In this document: positions 23,659-30,431 of the stretch, one piece after another
How positions within the stretch are numbered: the first letter of the stretch is position 1
How the letters are laid out: the number at the start of each line of letters is the position of its first letter
Source: Streptomyces mayonensis
GTDB lineage: Bacteria; Actinomycetota; Actinomycetes; Streptomycetales; Streptomycetaceae
Length of the DNA stretch: 62,856 nucleotides
Reading direction: 5' to 3'
Assembly: GCF_018982965.1 (NCBI RefSeq)
Contig: NZ_JACBYP010000041.1
Location: forward strand, 1-62,856
Made by a program: the position numbers and the translations under genes
The notes under the pieces: generated by a model
Seen by the model: the letters and a program-made list of their open reading frames with translations, nothing else
The model's database searches: none
What the model was told of the DNA's origin: nothing

Positions 23659-24456
23659 TCAGATTGAGACGGTCGGTGGTCCTTCGCTGCCGGACCGGAA
23701 CCCCCGCCTTTTCTCCAGCCCGTAGTACTTGATGCGGCGGTACACGGTCGCCCGCGACATGCCGAGATCGGCCGCGGCCCCGCCGACGTCGCCGCCGGTG
23801 CGCGTCAGGGCGTCCAGGATCGCGTCGCGCTCCAGCGTCTCGATGCGCGTCAGCCGGTGCTTCAGCCGGACGCGGCGGCCCTGGTCCTGCGGGACGGCCC
23901 GGCCCGCTCCGGCCGGGCGGGGGAGCCGCGCCTCGATGTTCATCGCCGTCTGCGCGGCGAGGGCCGACAGCAGCTCAGTGGGGGTGCTCGACCAGACGGT
24001 GAGGCTCAGCGCCCCCACGATCCCGCCGTCGACGGGGTCGTGGATCGGCACCCCGGCGCATATGTAGTCGCGCAGCGAGTGGTTGTAATGATCCTGGGAG
24101 GCGACCAGTGACACCCGGTCGTCGGCGAGGGCCAGCCCGAAGCCGTTGGTGCCGACGGCCTCCTCCGAGTAGGTGGCGCCCGGTGCCAGGACCACGCCGT
24201 CCAGCGCTTTCACGAATGCCGGATCGTCGCATTCCCGGCGGAGTACGAGACCGGACCGGTCGGAGAGCAGGACGGCTATCGGCTCATTCGCGAGGCTCGA
24301 TTTCAATGCGGTCAATACCGGTGCCGCATAGTGGACCAGGCGTGAATCGACATCTATGTCGGAACTGAAGGGAACCCGGAGGAAGTCCTCCGCGAGACCC
24401 CGTTCCGCGCAGCGGTTCCAGGAGGCGCGGATACGTTCACGACGACTGAGGGCCAC
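23659..24456 (-). CDS. GAF-Fis regulator (AcoR-like, lacking AAA+ domain)
   Basis: 265 residues from a GTG with GGAGGGAGG six bases upstream; an ATG at 24507 gives a longer form. The start LSRRERIRASWNRCAERGL is the AcoR-type N-terminus, a GAF domain follows (about 40-190), and a Fis-type helix-turn-helix ends the protein (DVGGAAADLGMSRATVYRRI). The sigma-54 AAA+ module between GAF and HTH is missing, as usual in actinomycetes. It is the likely regulator of the adjacent gldA. Confidence 0.82.
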   Translation of the reverse strand: MALSRRERIRASWNRCAERGLAEDFLRVPFSSDIDVDSRLVHYAAPVLTALKSSLANEPIAVLLSDRSGLVLRRECDDPAFVKALDGVVLAPGATYSEEAVGTNGFGLALADDRVSLVASQDHYNHSLRDYICAGVPIHDPVDGGIVGALSLTVWSSTPTELLSALAAQTAMNIEARLPRPAGAGRAVPQDQGRRVRLKHRLTRIETLERDAILDALTRTGGDVGGAAADLGMSRATVYRRIKYYGLEKRRGFRSGSEGPPTVSI

Positions 24457-24753
24457 CTCGCGCCTCCCTCCGGCCGGAAAATGCCTCGCCAGCATGTGCA
24501 CTTCCATGTTACCGACGGGAAGCGCCGAGCCGGACGGGGCCGGACCGTGGCCATCCGCACAGGGGTCGCGTCGGCCGGCCGTGCGGTGAGCAGGGCGGGG
24601 GCGGCAATCTGGTATCCCATATCTCCCTCCAGGCTGTCGCGCCGGGGCGGAGGGGTGGCTCGGCGCGCACGGCTCGGCCCTCGACGTCGCCGTGCTGTGG
24701 GCGACGACGGGAGCGGGTCCGAGGCGGGGCGCCGGGCGTGCGAGTCCTCCGGC

Positions 24754-25332
24754 TCAGCCCGCGCGCGGGGCCCCGTGGCGCAGGCCGTCGAGGATGAGGG
24801 TGGTGATCTGCCGGGCCTCGTCGAGCCATCCCTCGGTCGCGCGCAGGGCGCAGACGCCGCCCAGGGCCCGCAGCAGGGTGGGTCCGCTGACGTCGTCGCG
24901 GACGGTGCCGGCCGCGCTGCCGGCGTCGAGCAGCCGGGTGAGGGCGTCGCCCATGCGGGTGCGGGCGTCGTCGAAGACCGGTGAGTCCGTCGCCATGATG
25001 CTCTCCAGCGCCACGGACATCCCCCTGCCCACGGCGGCGTGATCCACGAGCAGCAGCAGGAACCTCCGCAGGGCCTCGTCCGGGGCGTGCCGGTTCAGCA
25101 GGTCGTCGGGCGCGGTGCACAGGTCGTCGACCTCCTTGCGGTAGACCTCCTCGACCAGGGCCTCGCGGGTCTCGAAGTGGCGGTAGAGCGTGCCCACGGC
25201 GACGCCGGCGCTGCGGGCGATGTCCTCCACGTGCGTGTCGGTGTCGCCGCCGAGGAAGGCCTGGCGGGCCGCGGACAGCAGTGCCTCGCGGTTGCGTCGC
25301 GCGTCGGCGCGCAGGGGGCGTGATGACGGCAA
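24754..25332 (-). CDS. TetR-family repressor
   Basis: 192 residues. The HTH is in EDIARSAGVAVGTLYRHFETREALVEEV (about 37-64). The C-terminal ligand domain is helical and of the TetR_C type with no recognisable ligand motif. It is divergent from an SDR gene; the 79-base space between holds an inverted repeat, so it probably represses itself and the SDR. Confidence 0.87.
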   Translation of the reverse strand: MPSSRPLRADARRNREALLSAARQAFLGGDTDTHVEDIARSAGVAVGTLYRHFETREALVEEVYRKEVDDLCTAPDDLLNRHAPDEALRRFLLLLVDHAAVGRGMSVALESIMATDSPVFDDARTRMGDALTRLLDAGSAAGTVRDDVSGPTLLRALGGVCALRATEGWLDEARQITTLILDGLRHGAPRAG

Positions 25333-25341
25333 GGAACCTCC

Positions 25342-25398
25342 ATAAGGTGAGTCTGATTCCGTTTACGTGTACCGTTTCCGGAGTCAGGTTCATCTTAC
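25342..25398. promoter_or_regulatory. Imperfect inverted repeat between TetR and SDR genes
   Basis: Two 20-base arms (25342-25361 and the complement of 25379-25398) match in 15 of 20 positions, ending in the same CTGA-TCCG block, with 17 bases between. The likely function is a shared operator for the divergent pair. Confidence 0.5.
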
Positions 25399-25411
25399 GG
25401 AGAGGTTTCCC

Positions 25412-26185
25412 GTGCCGAACATCGACGAGGGCCTGGACGGCCTGCGAGTGCTGGTCACCGGCGGCAGCCGGGGCCTGGGCGCGGCGACCGCGCGTCGCTT
25501 CGTCGCCGCGGGCGCGACCGTGCTGACGGCCTCCCGCGGCCGGCCCGAGGAGGACGGCGGCGCCACCTACGTGCCGGCGGACCTCTCGACGCAGCAGGGA
25601 GTGGCCGAGCTCGGCCGCCGGGTCGTCGACCGGGTGGGCGGAGTGGACGTGCTCGTGAACAACGCCGGCGCGGCCGGCGTCCCGGCGCCGACCCTGAGCC
25701 GGTCCGACGCATCCTGGCAGGCGGACCTGGAGATGAACCTCCTCAGCGCCGTGCGTCTGGACCGGGCCCTGGTGCCCGGGATGGTCGAGCGGGGCTCCGG
25801 CGTCGTCGTGCACGTCTCCTCGATCGCCAGCCGACTGCCCCAGCGCGACGAGGTGTCCTACGCCGCCGCCAAGGCCGCGCTCAACACTTACAGTCGCGAA
25901 CTGGCCACCGAGGTCGGCGCGCACGGAGTGCGGGTGGTCTGCGTCCTTCCCGGCTTCGTCGTCACGGAAGGCGCCACCGCACACCTCCGGCACATGGCCG
26001 AGGCCCGGGGCGTGACCGCCGAGGACGTCACGCAGCAGCTCGTGGACCACCTGAACGTTCCCATGGGCCACCCCGGGGATCCCGAGGACGTCGCCGAGAT
26101 GATCGCCTTCCTCGCCTCCGGCCGCGCGAAGTGGCTCACGGGGGCGCAGTTCCGCGTCGACGGCGGCATCATCCCGACCGTCTGA
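25412..26185 (+). CDS. Short-chain dehydrogenase/reductase
   Basis: 257 residues, GTG after a GGAGAGG site. The cofactor motif VLVTGGSRGLGAAT (about 14-27), NNAG near 93, catalytic Ser in VSSIAS and the YxxxK pair in YAAAKAA are all present, as is the C-terminal VDGGI block. The basic residue pattern after the first strand favours NADP, but this is weak. The substrate is unknown; the TetR neighbour suggests induction by a small molecule. Confidence 0.88.
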   Translation: MPNIDEGLDGLRVLVTGGSRGLGAATARRFVAAGATVLTASRGRPEEDGGATYVPADLSTQQGVAELGRRVVDRVGGVDVLVNNAGAAGVPAPTLSRSDASWQADLEMNLLSAVRLDRALVPGMVERGSGVVVHVSSIASRLPQRDEVSYAAAKAALNTYSRELATEVGAHGVRVVCVLPGFVVTEGATAHLRHMAEARGVTAEDVTQQLVDHLNVPMGHPGDPEDVAEMIAFLASGRAKWLTGAQFRVDGGIIPTV

Positions 26186-26224
26186 GAAACGACCAGTATC
26201 GGCGCCGGAGGGGGGAGTACCGGC

Positions 26225-26266
26225 GTGCGAAGAAGACCAGTAGCAGTGCGAAGAAGACCACTACCA
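26225..26266. repeat. Two tandem 21-bp repeats before a VOC gene
   Basis: The unit begins GTGCGAAGAAGACCA; copies 26225-26245 and 26246-26266 match in 19 of 21 bases, and a decayed third follows. On the minus strand the same stretch could encode a short hydrophobic peptide with a repeated VFFA pattern, but no ribosome-binding site supports it. Confidence 0.75.
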
Positions 26267-26289
26267 GCGCGAGGAACAGGACCGTCATC

Positions 26290-26658
26290 ATGTCCATCAC
26301 TCTGAGTTCCGTGATCATCGACGCCGGCGAGATCGAGGCGGAGAGCGCCTTCTGGCACCGGCTGCTCGGTGGCTCGGTCCACCGCACGCCGACGCATCAC
26401 TTCATTCAGGCCCCCGGCCTCCCGGTCGTCGTCGTCCAGTCCGCCCCGGAACACGTCGCCCCGAGCTGGCCGGACGGCGCCTCCCAGCAGATGCACCTGG
26501 ACTTCGGCGTCGAGGACCTCGTGACCGCCGACCGCACGGCCACCGAAGCCGGCGCCACCCGCCTGCGGCCCACCGAGGGGATCACGTCGGAAACCCGCAC
26601 CGGCAGCCGCGTCTACGCCAGCCCGGCCGGACACCCCTTCTGCCTGCGCGCGGCCTGA
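26290..26658 (+). CDS. VOC-family (glyoxalase-like) protein
   Basis: 122 residues: LSSVIIDAGEIEAESAFWHRLLGG, then HHFIQAPGLPVVVVQ, HLDFGVEDLVTADRTATEAGA and AGHPFCLRAA. This is the same VOC type as the protein at 6175-6570. It lies 104 bases after the SDR gene and may be read through from it. Confidence 0.82.
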   Translation: MSITLSSVIIDAGEIEAESAFWHRLLGGSVHRTPTHHFIQAPGLPVVVVQSAPEHVAPSWPDGASQQMHLDFGVEDLVTADRTATEAGATRLRPTEGITSETRTGSRVYASPAGHPFCLRAA

Positions 26659-26736
26659 GACCCCACCCCTCACAACGGCTCGCCGCAGCGGTCCCGCCCG
26701 GCCTGCAACGGCACCGAGTGCGGCAGGAGCCGACCG

Positions 26737-27429
26737 TCACGCCGACGGCCGGGTGAGCTGGGCGGCGACGGCGTCGAGAACCCAGTCGAGGCCGGTCGTG
26801 AAGGAGGTCTCGGCGTCCACGTCCGTGCCCTCGTGCACGGCCTTGGCCAGTGCTGGGAAGCGGCCCGTGGCCAGCATTCTCGTCACATGCGGGCCGTGGG
26901 CGCGCTGCCAGTCGTGCTTGGAAAGGCCCGTGGCGCGCTCGGCCCGCAGGTTCGTGATCTCGCGCCTGATCGCGCCGGTGAAGTAGGCGCTGACCGTCTC
27001 CACTGCTCGCATGACGGTGTCGATGCCGGTGAGGCCGTCGAGGGCGGCCAGCGTGGCCTCGGTCACGGCGAGGCCGTTCGGGCCCAGGGCCGGGCGGCGG
27101 CCGAGCAGGTCGGCCAGCCATTCGTGACGGAGGGCCGCCTCCCTGGTCCGGTGCGCGAGGAGGCGCAGCGCCTCCCGCCAGTCAGCGGGCTGCTCCTCGG
27201 GAAGGATCTCGGCGTAGGCCTCGTCCACCATGAGGTCGAACAACTCCTCCTTGGTGGAGATGTAGCCGTACAGCCGCATCGGTCCGGCGTTCAGCCGACC
27301 GGCGACCTTGCGCAACGACACCGCCTCCAGCCCGCCCTCGTCGGCCAGCGCGACGGCGGTGGCGACGATCCGCTCCCGGTCGAGCGGCACGGGGCGAGCC
27401 GGCGGCTCCGGCCGGTCCCACACAGTCAT
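26737..27429 (-). CDS. TetR repressor with tetracycline-repressor-type C-terminal domain
   Basis: 230 residues. The HTH region is RIVATAVALADEGGLEAVSL followed by RKVAGRLNAGPMRLYGYIS, with the long C-terminal all-alpha domain (TetR_C) starting near residue 85. A -10-like TACGAT on the minus strand lies 6 bases before the ATG, so the start is leaderless. It diverges from a TetX-like monooxygenase; the 53-base gap holds both promoters and palindromes. Confidence 0.87.
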   Translation of the reverse strand: MTVWDRPEPPARPVPLDRERIVATAVALADEGGLEAVSLRKVAGRLNAGPMRLYGYISTKEELFDLMVDEAYAEILPEEQPADWREALRLLAHRTREAALRHEWLADLLGRRPALGPNGLAVTEATLAALDGLTGIDTVMRAVETVSAYFTGAIRREITNLRAERATGLSKHDWQRAHGPHVTRMLATGRFPALAKAVHEGTDVDAETSFTTGLDWVLDAVAAQLTRPSA

Positions 27430-27435
27430 GGTCAC

Positions 27436-27482
27436 ATCGTACTGTTGCGATACGCCGTAGAGTAGCAATACAGTGTATCGCC
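27436..27482. promoter_or_regulatory. Divergent leaderless promoters with palindromic operators
   Basis: Outer inverted repeat GCGATAC (27447-27453) and GTATCGC (27475-27481) surrounds the core; ATACAGTGTAT (27468-27478) is a 5-1-5 palindrome on the -10 box (TACAGT, 27469-27474) of the monooxygenase. TACGAT (complement of 27436-27441) is the regulator's -10. The overlap fits repression of both genes. Confidence 0.6.
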
Positions 27483-28625
27483 ATGAGACATCGTGTCGCT
27501 GTGGTCGGGAGCGGCCCCGCCGGCCTCACCTTCGCCCGTGTCCTGCACCGCCATGGCCACCCCATCACCGTCCTCGAACGCGATCCCGCCCCCGACGCCC
27601 GACCCCCGGGCGGCACGCTGGACCTGCACGAAGGGCTGGGCCAGCTCGCGCTGGACAGGGCGGGGCTGCTGGCGGAGTTCCAGGCACTGTCCCGTCCCGA
27701 GGGGCAGGCCATGCGCATCCTGGACACGGCCGGGACCGTCCTGCGTGACTGGCGCCCCGGCCCGGATGTCCGGGCCAACCCCGAGATCGACCGCGGCCAA
27801 CTCCGTGACCTGCTGCTCGGCCCTCTCGACGTCCAGTGGGGACGGGGTGTGACGCAGGTGGTACCGGGGGCCCGGAACGGCGTACCGGGCCCGCTGGTCC
27901 GTTTCGCGGACGGGCGGCAGGAGACGTTCGACCTCGTGGTCGGCGCGGACGGCGCCTGGTCCCGGGTCCGCCCGGCAGTCTCGTCGGAGACGCCCCACTA
28001 CACCGGCGTCACCTCGGTCGAGACCTCCCTCGACGACGTCGACACCCGCCACCCCGACCTCGCCCGGTTGACCGGCGACGGCTCCGTGGCCGTGTACGGC
28101 GTGAACCGGGCTCTGGTCGCCCAGCGCAACAGCGGAGGCCACGTCAAGGTGTACGCCCAGTTCCGCGCGCCGCTGGACTGGCACAGGAACCTGGACCTGG
28201 CCGACGCGGAGACCGTGCGGTCGGCTCTGCTGGCTCTGTTCGACGGCTGGGCCGCTCCCGTCCTCGACCTCCTCCGCCACGGCACCGCGTTCGTCCACCG
28301 TCCCCTCCACGTTCTGCCCGTGTCCCACACCTGGGCCCACGTCCCCGGGGTGACGCTCCTGGGTGACGCCGCCCATCTGATGCCGCCGTTGGGCGCGGGC
28401 GCCAACCTCGCGATGCTGGAGGGCGCCGAACTCGCCGAGGCCGTCGCCGCCTTCGCCACCGGTACCGGCCCTGGGGATCTGGACGACGCCGTCCGCACCT
28501 TCGAGCAACGGATGTGGGCGCGGGCCGGCCGGTGGGCGAGGATCACCACGGCCGGCCTGGAACGCCTGGTGAGTCCGGACCCCACCCAAGCCCTCGCCCT
28601 CTTCGACGAAGTCCAGCCGTCCTGA
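27483..28625 (+). CDS. TetX-like FAD-dependent monooxygenase
   Basis: 380 residues. FAD motif GSGPAG at 9-14, GGTLDLHEGLGQLALDRAGL at about 43-62, an NPEIDRGQLRDLLL block, and the second FAD motif GDAAHLMPPLGAGAN from residue 294 all match the TetX branch of class A flavin monooxygenases. TetX enzymes hydroxylate tetracyclines at C11a. Many relatives act on other aromatics, so the substrate is open. Leaderless start under a TetR-type repressor. Confidence 0.85.
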   Translation: MRHRVAVVGSGPAGLTFARVLHRHGHPITVLERDPAPDARPPGGTLDLHEGLGQLALDRAGLLAEFQALSRPEGQAMRILDTAGTVLRDWRPGPDVRANPEIDRGQLRDLLLGPLDVQWGRGVTQVVPGARNGVPGPLVRFADGRQETFDLVVGADGAWSRVRPAVSSETPHYTGVTSVETSLDDVDTRHPDLARLTGDGSVAVYGVNRALVAQRNSGGHVKVYAQFRAPLDWHRNLDLADAETVRSALLALFDGWAAPVLDLLRHGTAFVHRPLHVLPVSHTWAHVPGVTLLGDAAHLMPPLGAGANLAMLEGAELAEAVAAFATGTGPGDLDDAVRTFEQRMWARAGRWARITTAGLERLVSPDPTQALALFDEVQPS

Positions 28626-28658
28626 CCGCCGAGTGCGGGGGCGCCGGCCCGCGGGTGC

Positions 28659-28687
28659 ACTATTGCAAGCGGGCTGCTTGCAATAGT
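28659..28687. promoter_or_regulatory. Perfect 12-bp inverted repeat upstream of XRE regulator
   Basis: ACTATTGCAAGC and GCTTGCAATAGT are separated by 5 bases, 25 bases before the regulator's ATG. The site probably overlaps the promoter and is a likely autoregulatory operator. A transcription terminator is less likely because there is no U tract and the gene follows at once. Confidence 0.65.
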
Positions 28688-28712
28688 TAGCGGGGTGGGG
28701 CATGGTGGAGGC

Positions 28713-29195
28713 ATGGCCTCGCTCAATGTCGGCAATCTCGGTGAGTATCTGCGCGAGCAGCGCCGCAACGCGCAGTTGTCGCTGCGGCAGCTCGCCGACG
28801 CCGCGGGCGTGTCCAACCCGTACCTCAGCCAGATCGAGCGCGGGCTGCGCAAGCCGAGCGCGGAGGTGCTGCAGCAGGTCGCCAAGGCGCTGCGCATCTC
28901 CGCCGAGACGCTGTACGTCCGCGCCGGGATCCTCGACGCCGAGCGGGACCGGGACGACGTGGAGACCCGAGCGGTCATCCTCGCGGACCCCTCGCTGAAC
29001 GAGGGCCAGAAGCAGGTGCTGCTCCAGGTCTACGAGTCCTTCCGCAAGGAGAACGGGTTCGGGGCCGAGGCCGACGTGGAGGTGAGCGCCGAGGACGGTA
29101 CCGCCACCGAGTTCGGTACCGCCGCCGACGTCGGTGCCGGTGCCGACGGGGCCGCCTCCATACCCGGGTCCGGGCCGCAGCAGACGGCCGGATGA
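28713..29195 (+). CDS. XRE-family transcriptional regulator
   Basis: 160 residues. HTH domain: LGEYLREQRRNAQLSLRQLA, then DAAGVSNPYLSQIERGLRKP and QQVAKALRISAETLYVRAGI. The C-terminal third is a low-complexity Ala/Gly/Glu tail. The nearest ATG after the perfect inverted repeat is taken as the start; GGAGG sits very close to it. It is followed 47 bases later by an HbhA-like gene on the same strand. Confidence 0.85.
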   Translation: MASLNVGNLGEYLREQRRNAQLSLRQLADAAGVSNPYLSQIERGLRKPSAEVLQQVAKALRISAETLYVRAGILDAERDRDDVETRAVILADPSLNEGQKQVLLQVYESFRKENGFGAEADVEVSAEDGTATEFGTAADVGAGADGAASIPGSGPQQTAG

Positions 29196-29242
29196 GCAGC
29201 ACGAAAACCCTCAGCCATACGTAATTCCGGAGGACCATCACC

Positions 29243-29893
29243 ATGGCCATCACCGACGACCTGCGCAAGACCTTCAGCGACCCCACCCCCCTCTACTTCG
29301 CGGCGGGCACCGCCGACCTCGCCTTCCAGCAGGCCAAGAAGGTGCCGGTGCTGGTGGAGCAGCTGCGTGCCGAGGCCCCGGCGCGGATCGACGCCGTGCG
29401 CAACACCGACCCGAAGGCCGTCCAGGAGAAGGCGACGGCTCGCGTCAAGGAGACGCAGGGAAGCCTCCAGACCAAGGCCAACGAGCTCTTCGGCTCCCTC
29501 GACGCCGACTTCAAGAAGCTCGGCGAGACCGCCCAGGACCTCGCGCTGCGCTCGGTCGGCGTCGCCGCCGAGTACGCCGTCAGGGCCCGCGAGACCTACG
29601 AGAAGGTCGCCGAGCGCGGCGAGCACGCGGTGCGCACCTGGCGCGGTCAGGCCGCCGAGGGCATCGAGGACCTCGCCGAGGACGTGGAGGACGTCGCCGT
29701 CGCCGTCGAGCCCGCCAAGCCCGCGGCCACCACGGCCAGGTCCGCGGCCACCCGGCCCGCGGCGCCGGCCAAGTCCGAGCCGGTGCGGGTCACCGAGGAC
29801 AAGCCGGCCGCGGAGAAGAAGGCCCCCGCGGCGCGCAAGGCCCCGGCGAGGAAGAACGGCACCCCGAAGAAGACCACCCCGCCCGCGAAGTAA
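29243..29893 (+). CDS. Heparin-binding hemagglutinin (HbhA)-like protein
   Basis: 216 residues, GGAGG before the ATG. A long helical, coiled-coil-like region (about 10-130, AFQQAKKVPVLVEQLRAEA type) is followed by a Lys/Ala/Pro-rich tail (about 150-216), the layout of mycobacterial HBHA, where the tail binds sulfated glycans. There is no signal peptide. In streptomycetes the role is unknown. Confidence 0.75.
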   Translation: MAITDDLRKTFSDPTPLYFAAGTADLAFQQAKKVPVLVEQLRAEAPARIDAVRNTDPKAVQEKATARVKETQGSLQTKANELFGSLDADFKKLGETAQDLALRSVGVAAEYAVRARETYEKVAERGEHAVRTWRGQAAEGIEDLAEDVEDVAVAVEPAKPAATTARSAATRPAAPAKSEPVRVTEDKPAAEKKAPAARKAPARKNGTPKKTTPPAK

Positions 29894-29950
29894 CGCGCGA
29901 AGTGGCGGCGGGGCGCCGTCGGCGGGGTCCAGTGGATTCCCGTAGGAGAG

Positions 29951-29981
29951 CGGGCCGGGCACCCTTGGGGTGTCCGGCCCG
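29951..29981. terminator. Hairpin terminator after the HbhA-like gene
   Basis: A 14-bp stem (29951-29964 with 29968-29981, one G-U pair) and a 3-base loop, followed by TTG. Confidence 0.7.
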
Positions 29982-30022
29982 TTGTCCGGGTACGGTGACC
30001 GCGTAGAGACGATCCGATTCTG

Positions 30023-30376
30023 GTGGTGGACGTTGTGCTGATGCAGGGGTTCGCAGGCTTGATGTGGCTGCTGAGCGTCGCCCTGATCCTTTTCAGCGGC
30101 TTCGCTTTGTTCGACGCCGCCACGCGCCGCGAGGACGCCTACCGCGCGGCCGACAAGAAGACCAAGCCCTTCTGGCTGATCATCCTCGGGCTCGCCTTCG
30201 TGGTGAACCTGATCTTCAACGTTCTGTCGTTCCTGCCGATCATCGGTCTCATCGCGACGATCGTGTACATGGTCGACGTACGGCCCGCGCTGCGCGGTCT
30301 GCCCGGCGGTGGCCGCAGCAGCCGCCGCGGTTCCAGCAGCGACGGTCCCTACGGCCCGTACAACGGCGGACGATAG
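30023..30376 (+). CDS. DUF2516 membrane protein
   Basis: 117 residues from GTG 30023; downstream GTG 30035 or ATG 30041 are also possible. Two to three transmembrane helices: GFAGLMWLLSVALILFSGFAL and FWLIILGLAFVVNLIFNVLS plus PIIGLIATIVYMVD, with the DAATRREDAYRAADKKTK cytoplasmic loop between. This is the pattern of actinobacterial DUF2516. The C-terminal end is Gly/Arg/Ser-rich. The function is unknown. Confidence 0.82.
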   Translation: MVDVVLMQGFAGLMWLLSVALILFSGFALFDAATRREDAYRAADKKTKPFWLIILGLAFVVNLIFNVLSFLPIIGLIATIVYMVDVRPALRGLPGGGRSSRRGSSSDGPYGPYNGGR

Positions 30377-30431
30377 ACGAGAAGGGGTTGGACGGCAGCG
30401 GCGGACGGGCAGGGGCGGCCGCCGTGGCGGT

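Noticed and set aside
26169..26387. A minus-strand membrane peptide over the VOC gene start
   Set aside because: No ribosome-binding site; the hydrophobic pattern follows from the 21-bp repeat. Kept only as a finding.
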